The translations under genes were made by a program, and so were the position numbers. Below the pieces are notes generated by a model, which worked only from the letters and a program-made list of their open reading frames with translations, ran no database searches and was not told where the DNA came from. Of a stretch of 20,738 nucleotides of DNA, positions 13,746 through 20,738 are shown piece after piece (the stretch's first letter is position 1; each line of letters begins with the position of its first letter). The DNA lies in contig JASHVC010000235.1 of NCBI GenBank assembly GCA_030039655.1, positions 1 through 20,738 of the forward strand, in the 5' to 3' direction. Source of the DNA: Xanthobacteraceae bacterium. Its GTDB lineage: Bacteria; Pseudomonadota; Alphaproteobacteria; Rhizobiales; Xanthobacteraceae.

Positions 13746-15720
13746 GCTGATGGCAGCCGGCTTTTTGGCTTGGCTGGTCGCTGCAATCGTCTCGCTGACG
13801 AGACACGGGCTGGTTGTCGCGCGCATATTGCTATTTGCTGGATGCATCGTAGCGATTGTCGCCGCCATCCTGGGACTACCCGAAGGAATTCCAGCAACGG
13901 ACTTGCCGACGACTCTTGCTGGCAAGCCGGTGAAGTTTCTGCTGACGCCAGACGGACTTTGGCTTCTTGGTTTCGGCTTGGCGCCGGCGGCGTTGGCCTG
14001 CGCCGTCTCGACGCCATCCCATCATAACGAAGCTGGTTGGCTGTTTGGCGCATCAATGAGCCTCATCGGCGCATTGGGCGTTTTCGGCCTCCAGGATGGC
14101 GCAAGCTTTCTCGTCGCTTGGGAAATCATGAGCCTCGGCGGGGCTGTCATGATCCTCAGTGAGAAGCTTTCTGCGGACGTCGGGCAGCCGGTTCTGTTCA
14201 TGTTGGGACTTCTCGAGGTGGGTGCCATCGCGCTCGTCGCGGCCATTCTGCTGCTCGCGTCGCGCTCTAATGCTTTTGACTTCGGGATTTTCCATGCGAG
14301 CGCAGCGGCGCTACCTGCCACACTCGCTATAATCGTAGGGCTGCTGTTGATTATCGGCTTCGGCGCGAAGCTTGGTCTTCTTCCATTCTACGAATGGTTC
14401 CCGAACCTCTATGGCTCCGGTAGCGGCGTCTCCGGCGTTCTTTTGTCTGGCGTCGTGCTCAATGCTGCATATTTCGCATTAAGCCGAGGGCTGCTTGACT
14501 GGTTGCCCGCGGGCAACATGAGCACGACTGCAGGATTGGGAACGCTTCTCCTCGTCGTAGCGGTTATCAGTGCGATACTTACGGCCCTTTACGCCTTTCA
14601 ACAGGAAGACTGGCGATCTCTGTTGGGCTTTTCGTCGGCAGAGAACGCCTCCGTCGCTGCGGCAATGCTCGGAGCAGCACTAATGTTTCGCGGAGATGGG
14701 CAACGAGAGCTTGCGAGCCTCGCCTGGACCGTCGCGCTCATCCATTTGGCAGCGCATTCCCTCGCCAAGGGAGGTCTGTTCCTGACAGCTGATGGAGTAT
14801 ACCGTGCAACAGGGGGATATAACATCTTCCATTCCGATGTTCTGCGGCGCAGTTCTTGGGTCTTCGGATTCGGCGCCTTGTTCGCTGCAATGAGTCTTTC
14901 GGCGATGCCTCCCCAGGCGGGGTTCGTCAGCGAATGGTTTGTGTTCCAGACCGTTTTCCAAGGGTTTCATCTCGGTACGGTCGCAGATCGGCTCGCCATG
15001 GCGCTGGCGGGCGCCGGACTTGCTCTCACCGTTGCGGTGTCCTTTGCGACTTTTGTCAAAGTTTTTGGGGTAGGACTTCTCGGTCGGTCGGCGCGAACGG
15101 TCGCTCCTGTATCGGCGGGATCGGCCGTCGTCGTCGGCTTACTCGGAGTATGTGTCATCACCCTTGCCGTCGGCATGCCGGCTTGGCTCGATTCACTCCG
15201 CTTCGCCGTCGCTACTGAATTTGGAACGATGGCGGCGAGCGAAATGCACGACGGCCTCCTTCTGGTGCCGTTGACCGCAAAATTTGCATTTATTTCGCCG
15301 ACTCTCCTCGTCGTCGTGATGCCGCTCCTCGCTATCATTCCAATCGCTCTAGCTCTGGGGAATCGACGATATGCGGTGCGCCGCGCTCCCGTCTGGTATG
15401 GCGGCTTTGATCAGGATCCCGAACGGGCGTCGACGACGGCGCTGACCTTCTCCAACGCGATGCGGACCTTTTACAGCTTTGTGTACAGACCGACCGAAGA
15501 GGTTGAGAGTGAGGCCGTTGGGACGGAATATTTCATACACCGCTTACGATTTAGCCACGACGTCGCGCCGATCTTCGGTCCCTATCTTTTCGCGCCCGTG
15601 ACGCGTGCCGTGTATTACCTGGCCAACAAGCTGAGAGCTTTGCAGTCCGGCCATCTAAATTTCTATCTTGCGCTTATCGGCGGATTGCTAGTGATCATCC
15701 TGGCCCTGATGCTTTTTTGA
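13735..15720 (+). CDS. hyfB: HyfB-like antiporter-type subunit with long C-terminal extension
   Basis: This protein of about 661 residues is related to HyfB/HycC and NuoL. Features are the channel Glu near 130 (LVAWEIMSLGGA), Lys near 212 (GFGAKLGLLPFYEWFP), DWRSLLGFSSAENAS near 292-305 with Arg in place of the usual Lys, and His-Lys in LAAHSLAKGGLF near 340. The C-terminal part has a hydrophilic segment (VWYGGFDQDPERAS) and ends in a single helix, as in HyfB. I chose the TTG at 13735 because GGAGGAGG (13722-13729) sits five bases before it; a GTG at 13717 lies upstream of that site. It overlaps the end of hyfI. Confidence 0.9.
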   Translation: MTNELMAAGFLAWLVAAIVSLTRHGLVVARILLFAGCIVAIVAAILGLPEGIPATDLPTTLAGKPVKFLLTPDGLWLLGFGLAPAALACAVSTPSHHNEAGWLFGASMSLIGALGVFGLQDGASFLVAWEIMSLGGAVMILSEKLSADVGQPVLFMLGLLEVGAIALVAAILLLASRSNAFDFGIFHASAAALPATLAIIVGLLLIIGFGAKLGLLPFYEWFPNLYGSGSGVSGVLLSGVVLNAAYFALSRGLLDWLPAGNMSTTAGLGTLLLVVAVISAILTALYAFQQEDWRSLLGFSSAENASVAAAMLGAALMFRGDGQRELASLAWTVALIHLAAHSLAKGGLFLTADGVYRATGGYNIFHSDVLRRSSWVFGFGALFAAMSLSAMPPQAGFVSEWFVFQTVFQGFHLGTVADRLAMALAGAGLALTVAVSFATFVKVFGVGLLGRSARTVAPVSAGSAVVVGLLGVCVITLAVGMPAWLDSLRFAVATEFGTMAASEMHDGLLLVPLTAKFAFISPTLLVVVMPLLAIIPIALALGNRRYAVRRAPVWYGGFDQDPERASTTALTFSNAMRTFYSFVYRPTEEVESEAVGTEYFIHRLRFSHDVAPIFGPYLFAPVTRAVYYLANKLRALQSGHLNFYLALIGGLLVIILALMLF

Positions 15721-15728
15721 GTAACTGA

Positions 15729-16103
15729 ATGTGGACATACGGCCTTATCGCCATATTTGGAACGCTTGGATGCTGGGCTCGGTACGGAATGACGAACTTG
15801 GTCCAGACGATCTACGGCAGAGAGTTCCCTTACGCTACGTTGATCATAAACGTTGGGGGCAGCTTCCTGATGGGATTTCTTTTTGTCGAGACGCTTGAGC
15901 GCCTTACCGTATCGCCTGAACTAAGAACTGGCATTCTTACCGGATTTATCGGCGGTTATACAACATTCTCGACCTTCGAAATGGAGATTCTGCTACTCGT
16001 CGAACAAGGCGAACCGATTAAGGCGATCCTGTACCTTGTGCTATCGATTGCCCTGGGATTCGGCGCGGCATTCGGCGGGGCGTATATCGCACGGAACCTC
16101 TGA
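15729..16103 (+). CDS. crcB: CrcB/Fluc fluoride ion channel
   Basis: This 124-residue protein has four membrane helices and the Fluc signatures: GTLGCWARYG near the N-terminus (11-20), the pore Asn41 in TLIINVGGSFLMGF, and GGYTTFSTFEME (75-86), which holds the central Na+ site and the Phe residues of the fluoride path. Fluc proteins act as antiparallel dimers that let fluoride leave the cell down its electrochemical gradient, driven by membrane potential. It starts 8 bases after hyfB and so lies in the operon led by riboswitch D, which gives independent support for the riboswitch identification. Confidence 0.95.
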   Translation: MWTYGLIAIFGTLGCWARYGMTNLVQTIYGREFPYATLIINVGGSFLMGFLFVETLERLTVSPELRTGILTGFIGGYTTFSTFEMEILLLVEQGEPIKAILYLVLSIALGFGAAFGGAYIARNL

Positions 16104-16113
16104 GAGGCGCTTC

Positions 16114-16446
16114 ATGGACGATGATGTCACGGTCGTCAGGATATATCTGAAGGAGTCCGATCACGGCCGCAAGAAAACGCTAATGGAGGAGATCCTAAAT
16201 ATATTGCACGATCAACATCGTGTTCGTGGCGTCGTCGTGTTTCGTGGCATCGCTGGCTTCGGCAGCAAAGGCGCCGTCCATTCCGCTGATCTCTTGCGGC
16301 TTATGGTTGATCTGCCGCTCGTCATCGAGTTTTACGATAAACCCCCAGTCGTTGATGCCGCTATAGCGCTGCTCAATGGACTGGTGCCGGCAGGGCACAT
16401 CGTTCATTGGCGCGCCACGTGTCCGAATTTCGGCGCCGCGACGTGA
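16114..16446 (+). CDS. DUF190 (PII-like) protein linked to CrcB
   Basis: This 110-residue protein begins MDDDVTVVRIYLKESDHGRKK and has the DUF190 features VRIYLKESD, RGVVVFRGIAGFGSKG and DLPLVIEFYDKP. DUF190 proteins adopt a PII-like alpha/beta fold and are often next to, or fused with, CrcB, which suggests a regulatory or sensing role for the channel. The ATG at 16114 is preceded by GAGAGGCG and lies 10 bases after the crcB stop. An upstream in-frame ATG at 16036 would overlap crcB and lacks family similarity. This is the last gene of the rightward operon. Confidence 0.92.
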   Translation: MDDDVTVVRIYLKESDHGRKKTLMEEILNILHDQHRVRGVVVFRGIAGFGSKGAVHSADLLRLMVDLPLVIEFYDKPPVVDAAIALLNGLVPAGHIVHWRATCPNFGAAT

Positions 16447-16538
16447 TCGTTTGCTTTCTGCCGAACTATTAAGAAGGACAGCTTTGCGACTCTGCTGCCA
16501 GTTTGGCAGACTGTGTGATCGGGGAATGCACTGACTGA

Positions 16539-16709
16539 TTATTTGCGTTGCCTCATGACCCACTCGGCGACACCCGTCAGCACCCCCAATGCCACCAATG
16601 GGAAGATCCACTCCCGGGATCCCCCGAATATGTAAATGATTATAGCCAAGGCCCAGCAGGAGCCGACCACCCAGAACGATATCGCCAACGAATCCGGAAG
16701 TCGGTCCAT
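16539..16709 (-). CDS. 56-residue two-helix membrane protein behind riboswitch E
   Basis: The ORF encodes MDRLPDSLAISFWVVGSC and continues with two hydrophobic segments, about residues 9-28 (ISFWVVGSCWALAIIIYIF) and 33-50 (EWIFPLVALGVLTGVAEW). It ends VMRQRK. A short N-terminus, a tight SRE turn and a basic C-terminus suggest a helical hairpin in the inner membrane. AGGGGG lies about six bases before the ATG, inside a GCGCCC/GGGCGC hairpin (16712-16717 with 16724-16729). It is the first ORF after riboswitch E, so it is probably fluoride-induced. No family recognised. Confidence 0.65.
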   Translation of the reverse strand: MDRLPDSLAISFWVVGSCWALAIIIYIFGGSREWIFPLVALGVLTGVAEWVMRQRK

Positions 16710-16744
16710 GCGCGCCCCCTAATGGGCGCAGCTGGAGGAGGTTG

Positions 16745-16815
16745 CTCCTACCGACGCTGCCGCGCCCGGTAGGGGTCATCAGCCCGAAGGGCGCTCAAAG
16801 GGGAACCCCATCCCC
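16745..16815 (-). promoter_or_regulatory. Fluoride riboswitch E (aptamer plus downstream hairpin)
   Basis: On the minus strand, P2 is GGGG (16815-16812) with CCCC (16803-16800). P1 is GGGGU (16809-16805) with ACCCC (16776-16772). P3 is GCCC (16792-16789) with GGGC (16785-16782), and the ending is GCUGAUGACCCCU. Both P1 and P2 differ in sequence from the other copies but keep pairing, a compensatory change. A platform hairpin pairs CCTACCG (16773-16767) with CGGTAGG (16753-16747). How it controls the ATG at 16709 is unclear, since TAGGAG (16750-16745) is 35 bases from it and no U-tract follows. Confidence 0.84.
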
Positions 16816-17036
16816 TGACAGATTGACGGAATCGTAACGATGAGTTTATCAGAAAAGCTTCTTAGCGGTGAAGTACTATTTATGAGCAGCGCTGCGCCTG
16901 CCTGGAGCAACTCAATTTCCTCAGCCGCTGACGTTTCGATTGGCTGCTCAACCTCGGCTATCGATCAGATCTGCCTCATAATCCTCGTCAGACGTCAAAA
17001 CTGAACCGGACAAACCGCACAAGTTAGGATCACCCG

Positions 17037-17246
17037 CTATCGCGTCCAATCACGCGGCAGGGATCGCTCACGTACGAAAACTGAGTGCCAGTAAGCGAAT
17101 TGGTCCCAGTCACGGGCATGAAACGCTTCTTCGCAGTTGTTGAGGGCAAGATACGTAAGGGCCGCCCCGCCACGCGCCTGTCGGCGGTTATACCATTCCC
17201 AAAAGTGAACTATCGTGTCGGTGTCGGATGCCAGCTTGGGTTTCAT
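17037..17246 (-). CDS. 69-residue aromatic-rich hypothetical protein
   Basis: The ORF begins MKPKLASDTDTIVHFWEWYN and includes GGAALTYLALNNCEEAFHARDWDQFAYWH (about 26-54). Five Trp and five Tyr/Phe residues in amphipathic helices suggest a small folded soluble protein rather than a chance frame. A weak purine run (AGATAGAAG) precedes the ATG. It follows the second hyfB by 71 bases on the same strand and may be the last gene of that operon. No known family recognised. Confidence 0.55.
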   Translation of the reverse strand: MKPKLASDTDTIVHFWEWYNRRQARGGAALTYLALNNCEEAFHARDWDQFAYWHSVFVRERSLPRDWTR

Positions 17247-17317
17247 CGTCTTCTATCTCTGCGGATACGGGCGACAACCAATCCTTTGGGAGACGGTTGA
17301 GTAACGTCGGCTGGGCT

Positions 17318-19462
17318 CTATGGGTATATTGCTCCGATCACCAGCACGAGCAGCATCGTGAGGAGAATGTACATCGCATAGGCGTTGACATGGCCGACAT
17401 GCATCCGGCGGGCAATATCGGCGAGCCCGCGCAGGCTGGAGACAGTAGGGTCGAAAATAAAGCGATCTACGATATGTATTTCGGTGCGATTGCGTGTAAT
17501 TGCCGTTCTGAAATGGCGCGCTACGGCCTCAACGTTATCCTCATCGGCTGAAGGTTCAAGGATGGCTTCGAAGATAACCCGGACAGGGTTGGAGAAGCCG
17601 GTCGCTGTGTAGGTGATCGCCGGAGTTAGCCGCCGCAGTCCGCCCGCCCAGACTGCCCTTCGTGTCAGTCGCCGGCGCCACGTCGGCAGGCGGAACGCGA
17701 CGAATACTACCGCGATAAGAAATGCCAGCATATACAACATGTACGAAGTCGACATGGCAAATACGACCGGGTTTTCCGCGCCGCCACGATGCAGCACGAC
17801 AAGACCACGGCCGGGCAAGATCCCTTCGCCGACTTGTGCGCCTAGATCATGGAAATCGGCAACAAAAGCCGACGGCAGGTTTTCACGCCGCTGCTCCGCT
17901 GTGTCAAAGAACGGTGGCACCAGGGCCGCGGTTGCGCTGCTGTGGGTCAGCGAGACAATGCTGCGGTCGATAATCGGAATGGTGTAGGTCGGCAGAACGC
18001 CGAGCAGCACGCAGAAGGCTGCGAGCAAAGCGAGCGGTGCTCGGGTCCCCACGCGTGCTTCCACGGCAGTGGAAGCGGCATCCGAGCGCGGCATACCGAG
18101 GAATCCCATGGCGAATACCTTAGCGAAGCAGGTCACTGCCAAGCCGGCGGTCAACGCCAGCAGTGCTCCGGACAACGCAAACGCCACCTTAATGGGCGTC
18201 GAGGCCAACTCCGCCGAGCGCAGGATGGTTTGCAGAGTCAGCCATTCACTGACAAAGCCGTTGAGTGGCGGCAGCGCCGAAATCGACAGTACGCCGACGA
18301 GAAAAAATGCGCTGGTCCACGGCATCAAGCGTGCGATGCCGCCGAGCTGGTCGAGATCGCGCGTGCCGGTGCCCGCTTCGACGGCGCCGGTGCCGACGAA
18401 GAGCAGCGCCTTGTAAACAGAATGATTGGCAAGATGATAGAGCGACGCGATCAACGCGATGCCGCCAATTTCCGCGTGCCCCGTTGCCAGGAAGATCATG
18501 GCCGCGCCGATGCCGACGGCGATGATACCCATATTTTCGATGGTACTGTGCGCGAGCAACCGCTTCATCTCTACCTGCACCGTGGCGTAGAGAATACCGA
18601 CCAAAGCCGACAGGCTGCCGACCGCAAGGACGATCAATCCTGGCCCGGTGCCAATCACAGGATGCAGATCGAGATTGAAACGGATGATGCCGTAAATTCC
18701 GAGGTTGACGATTACTGCTGAGAGCAGCGCCGAAACGTTGGTCGGCGCAACGGGGTGCGCTCGCGGCAACCAGGTATTGACAGGCAAGAGCCCGGCTTTG
18801 ACGGCAAAGCCGAAGAACGACAACAGAAATACGACCCAGGCGACGGGCATCGTCACGTGAGAGGCGGTGGCGCGCAGCGTGTCGAAGTCCAGAGTGCCGG
18901 CGGAACTGGCGAGTAAAACGAAGGCCGCCGCCACCGCGATCGTGCCACCTTCACTCATTGCCAGCATGATGAAGCCGGCTTGCGAGCTCTCTGGGCGCTC
19001 GTATTCAAAGTTGACCAAGAGATAACTCGCAATCGACATGATTTCCCAAGCAAAGAGGAATGACACGACGTCGTTGGCGATGAAAATTGAAACGATCGAG
19101 GCGAACAGAACGTGATAGAGCACACCGAAATATTGCAGGCTGTAATGCGCTCTGTGCTTGCCGAGATAGCTTCCCGAATAAATCGAGACCGGAAGATAGA
19201 CCAGCCCCGTTACGACCATGAACAGCCCTGAGAGCCGATCGGCGGTGATCTGGATCGTTCCGAGAGTCAGTACCGACCACAGTGCGATGCGGAAGCCCGC
19301 ATCGTTGACTAGTATGATGGCGCCGGTTGCCAGAAGCACGAGGGATGAAAGCGTCGCGATCGTCGCCAAAACCAGCGGAGATCTTCGCGCGGGCGCGATC
19401 AGCGCGCCGATAACACCTAACGCGCACAATACGAAGAAGATCAAAAGCAGATTGCCAATCAT
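17318..19462 (-). CDS. hyfB: HyfB-like antiporter-type subunit of a second Ehr module
   Basis: This 714-residue NuoL/HyfB-type protein keeps all expected channel residues: Glu140 (FAWEIMS), Lys222 (FAVKAGLLPVNTWLPRAH), Lys300 (VEMKRLLAHSTIENMG) and His347/Lys351 (YHLANHSVYKALLF). The C-terminal part has the HyfB-type segment RRAVWAGGLRR, then HIVDRFIFDP, and a last helix (AMYILLTMLLVLVIGAIY). It is a divergent paralogue of the HyfB at 13735: there the third charged position is Arg, here Lys. It starts in an ATGA overlap with the preceding small-subunit gene. No crcB follows it. Confidence 0.92.
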   Translation of the reverse strand: MIGNLLLIFFVLCALGVIGALIAPARRSPLVLATIATLSSLVLLATGAIILVNDAGFRIALWSVLTLGTIQITADRLSGLFMVVTGLVYLPVSIYSGSYLGKHRAHYSLQYFGVLYHVLFASIVSIFIANDVVSFLFAWEIMSIASYLLVNFEYERPESSQAGFIMLAMSEGGTIAVAAAFVLLASSAGTLDFDTLRATASHVTMPVAWVVFLLSFFGFAVKAGLLPVNTWLPRAHPVAPTNVSALLSAVIVNLGIYGIIRFNLDLHPVIGTGPGLIVLAVGSLSALVGILYATVQVEMKRLLAHSTIENMGIIAVGIGAAMIFLATGHAEIGGIALIASLYHLANHSVYKALLFVGTGAVEAGTGTRDLDQLGGIARLMPWTSAFFLVGVLSISALPPLNGFVSEWLTLQTILRSAELASTPIKVAFALSGALLALTAGLAVTCFAKVFAMGFLGMPRSDAASTAVEARVGTRAPLALLAAFCVLLGVLPTYTIPIIDRSIVSLTHSSATAALVPPFFDTAEQRRENLPSAFVADFHDLGAQVGEGILPGRGLVVLHRGGAENPVVFAMSTSYMLYMLAFLIAVVFVAFRLPTWRRRLTRRAVWAGGLRRLTPAITYTATGFSNPVRVIFEAILEPSADEDNVEAVARHFRTAITRNRTEIHIVDRFIFDPTVSSLRGLADIARRMHVGHVNAYAMYILLTMLLVLVIGAIYP

Positions 19463-20223
19463 GGCCGCTCTCCGACTTGCTCGGAGGGCAGGGATTCTGT
19501 TTTCGCTGGCGGCTTACGCGCGACGGCAAGCAGCAGACCGTGCAGGATGGCGAGCGGCGGCGGCGGGCAGCCGGGCACGATGATGTCGACCGGCACGACA
19601 CTGGAGGCTCCGGCCGCGGCGGCAAAGCTCGGCCCGAATACACCGCCGAATACCGCGCAGGCCCCGATGGCGACAACCCGCTTCGGCTGTGGCATCGCCT
19701 CATAGGCCTTCTGCAATGGTACGCGCATCGCATCAGAGACCGGACCGGATACCAGGAGAATGTCGGCTTTGCGCGGCGTCGGCGTCATGAAGAAGCCGAG
19801 CCGGTGCATGTTGTAATAAGGATTGTTGAGTTGCTTCGCTTCACTAACGCAGGCGCTGCAGGCGCCGGCATCGAGAAAGCGGATATGCAAGGAGCGGCCA
19901 AAGGCCTTATCCAGCCTACGCTTTGCGTCCGCGGTGTGCTGGCTCGCCCATTCGTAGCTGGCATCCCATGGCACTGCATCGTCAGTTTCGCCCCGGCACC
20001 GCTGGCAGTGAACGCATCGCGTCTGATCGATCGCGACACCAGAGTCGAGCCGGGCGATCGCGCCGGTCGGGCAGACTTCAACGAGGCTCGCGGCTTTCTC
20101 TCCCGAACGAAGCGCAGCACCGTAAGGAAGGCCGGGCGAGACACCGACAGTCTTTTCCGGCCGATCGGGATAATCCGTCGTCCTGATACCCGTGCGCAGC
20201 CCCTTGAGTACCCAATTCGCCAT
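19459..20223 (-). CDS. hyfI: HyfI/NuoB-like small subunit with half-degenerate ferredoxin domain, second Ehr module
   Basis: This 254-residue paralogue of the protein at 12930 has the same ferredoxin-NuoB fusion. The N2-type ligands are complete: ACSAC (Cys122, 125), GACAVFGG (Cys189) and PGCPPPP (Cys219). In the ferredoxin part only four of the eight cysteines remain: Cys51 in VEVCP, and Cys70, 73, 76 in CVHCQRC; the others are Ser, Ala, Leu and Thr. In a bacterial-type 2[4Fe-4S] fold these four are exactly the ligands of one cluster. A GGAGG site overlaps the stop of the preceding hyfG. Confidence 0.9.
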   Translation of the reverse strand: MANWVLKGLRTGIRTTDYPDRPEKTVGVSPGLPYGAALRSGEKAASLVEVCPTGAIARLDSGVAIDQTRCVHCQRCRGETDDAVPWDASYEWASQHTADAKRRLDKAFGRSLHIRFLDAGACSACVSEAKQLNNPYYNMHRLGFFMTPTPRKADILLVSGPVSDAMRVPLQKAYEAMPQPKRVVAIGACAVFGGVFGPSFAAAAGASSVVPVDIIVPGCPPPPLAILHGLLLAVARKPPAKTESLPSEQVGERP

Positions 20224-20231
20224 GGCGCCTC

Positions 20232-20738
20232 CTAGCGATCACACTCCGCATTCGACAGGCCGAAGCTTGCGAGGATGATCGGGAAATCCTGGAAGGCGAA
20301 ATTTTCGGCTGCGAGGTGAAAACCATGCCAGTTCGCGAAGGATGGCGGCGTGATGCGATACCGCGCGACCTTCCCATCGTTGTTGATCCGCACCCAATGA
20401 AAGGCAGCTCCTTGCGGCGCCTCGACTGCCGATAGCGCGGCGCCAGCGCGCCACGCGGCTGGCGTGGCCGCCACCGACCCACGCGGAAGCTCGGACAGGA
20501 GGTGACGGATGATGGCTGCCGATTGCCCCGCCTCGTAGAACAGCACGCGAAGGCGTGCATAGCCGTCACCCTCGCGCTCAACGGGAGTGACAAAGTGCAA
20601 GGTCTCGTAGGCGGCATAGGGAAACAGCTTGCGTATATCGCCCGCAACGCCCGAGGCGCGGGCGATGGGGCCGACCAGGCCGTAGGCCAGCGCTTTGTCG
20701 TGCGACACGATCCCGACCTCCTCCAGCCGATCGAGGAA
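20232..20738 (-). CDS. hyfG: HyfG-like large subunit of a second Ehr module, C-terminal part only
   Basis: The frame is open to the window edge; the GTG at 20708 is an internal valine (FLDRLEEVGIVSHDK matches HLDRLITTGILNERV of the first copy). The 168 codons present cover the last third of a NuoD/HycE-like protein: GLVGPIARASGVAGDIRK, PYAAYETLHFVTPVE, RITPPSFANWHGF, and the ending NAECDR. As in the first copy there is no DPCxxC motif and no maturation tail, so the C-terminal nickel-iron ligands are absent. The N-terminal ligand region lies outside the window. The rest of this operon presumably continues to the right. Confidence 0.9.
   Translation of the reverse strand, partial: FLDRLEEVGIVSHDKALAYGLVGPIARASGVAGDIRKLFPYAAYETLHFVTPVEREGDGYARLRVLFYEAGQSAAIIRHLLSELPRGSVAATPAAWRAGAALSAVEAPQGAAFHWVRINNDGKVARYRITPPSFANWHGFHLAAENFAFQDFPIILASFGLSNAECDR

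Noticed and set aside
16495..16509. CTGCCA-GTT-TGGCAG hairpin between the DUF190 gene and the 56-residue ORF
   Set aside because: Only six pairs and no T-run on either side, so it is not convincing as a terminator.
16195..16779. 194-codon minus-strand frame
   Set aside because: It starts inside the riboswitch E P1 strand, runs over the 56-residue ORF in another frame and ends antisense to DUF190. Composition is shadow-like.
16840..17004. 54-codon plus-strand ORF beginning MSLSEKLLSG
   Set aside because: Weak ribosome site, Ser-rich low-complexity product, and it lies antisense to the probable promoter region of riboswitch E. Not enough support.
17849..18721. 290-codon plus-strand frame, and similar plus-strand frames such as 19477-20235
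   Set aside because: They are antisense to the well-supported second Ehr genes and have Arg/Gln-rich shadow composition.

Overview
The window looks like chromosomal DNA of an alphaproteobacterium of the Hyphomicrobiales, most likely near Bradyrhizobium. This rests on GC-rich coding sequence, the small YxxxAAEC-type protein at 1542 that resembles a family I associate with that order, and the style of the genes. The placement is an inference; no marker gene is present.

The main result is that five separate non-coding stretches fold as fluoride (crcB-type) riboswitch aptamers: 1450-1506 (+), 6076-6119 (-), 7865-7909 (-), 8156-8198 (+) and 16772-16815 (-). Each has a P2 helix (GGCG/CGCC, or GGGG/CCCC), a P1 pseudoknot-type pairing (GGAGU/ACUCC, GGGGU/ACUCC or GGGGU/ACCCC), a short P3 GCC/GGC stem and the ending [GA]AUGACYCCU. 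The stems covary between copies. Each aptamer is followed by a hairpin that competes for the P1 3' strand: an intrinsic terminator at 8194-8236, hairpins that bury a Shine-Dalgarno sequence in three others, and a less clear one in the fifth. I read the window as a fluoride-responsive island.

Layout. 2-1435 (+): 5'-truncated AAA_16-type ATPase. 1450-1757 (+): riboswitch A and a 71-residue protein. 1749-6155 (-): a promoter and riboswitch B lead a 65-residue basic peptide, a dynamin-like GTPase with two Cys/His modules, a HEAT-like repeat protein, and an ABC-2 polysaccharide-type exporter (permease, ATPase). 6487-7947 (-): promoter and riboswitch C lead an ADP-ribosyltransferase-like protein and an overlapping ORF of doubtful status. 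8101-16446 (+): riboswitch D with a terminator, a 34-residue leader ORF, then six subunits of an energy-converting hydrogenase-related (Ehr) complex (hyfC, E, F, G, I, B homologues), the fluoride channel crcB and a DUF190 gene. 16539-16815 (-): riboswitch E and a 56-residue two-helix membrane protein. 17037-20738 (-): a 69-residue Trp-rich protein and a second, convergent Ehr module (hyfB, hyfI, hyfG homologues), cut by the window edge.

How the genes may work together (inference). CrcB/Fluc channels expel fluoride passively, driven by the membrane potential. An electron-transfer complex with antiporter-like subunits co-induced with CrcB could maintain that potential or correct the acid load from HF entry. 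The dynamin-like GTPase and the small membrane protein could deal with envelope damage. Both Ehr large subunits show no nickel-iron ligands where they can be inspected, so they are not hydrogenases by sequence. The electron donor and acceptor are unknown.
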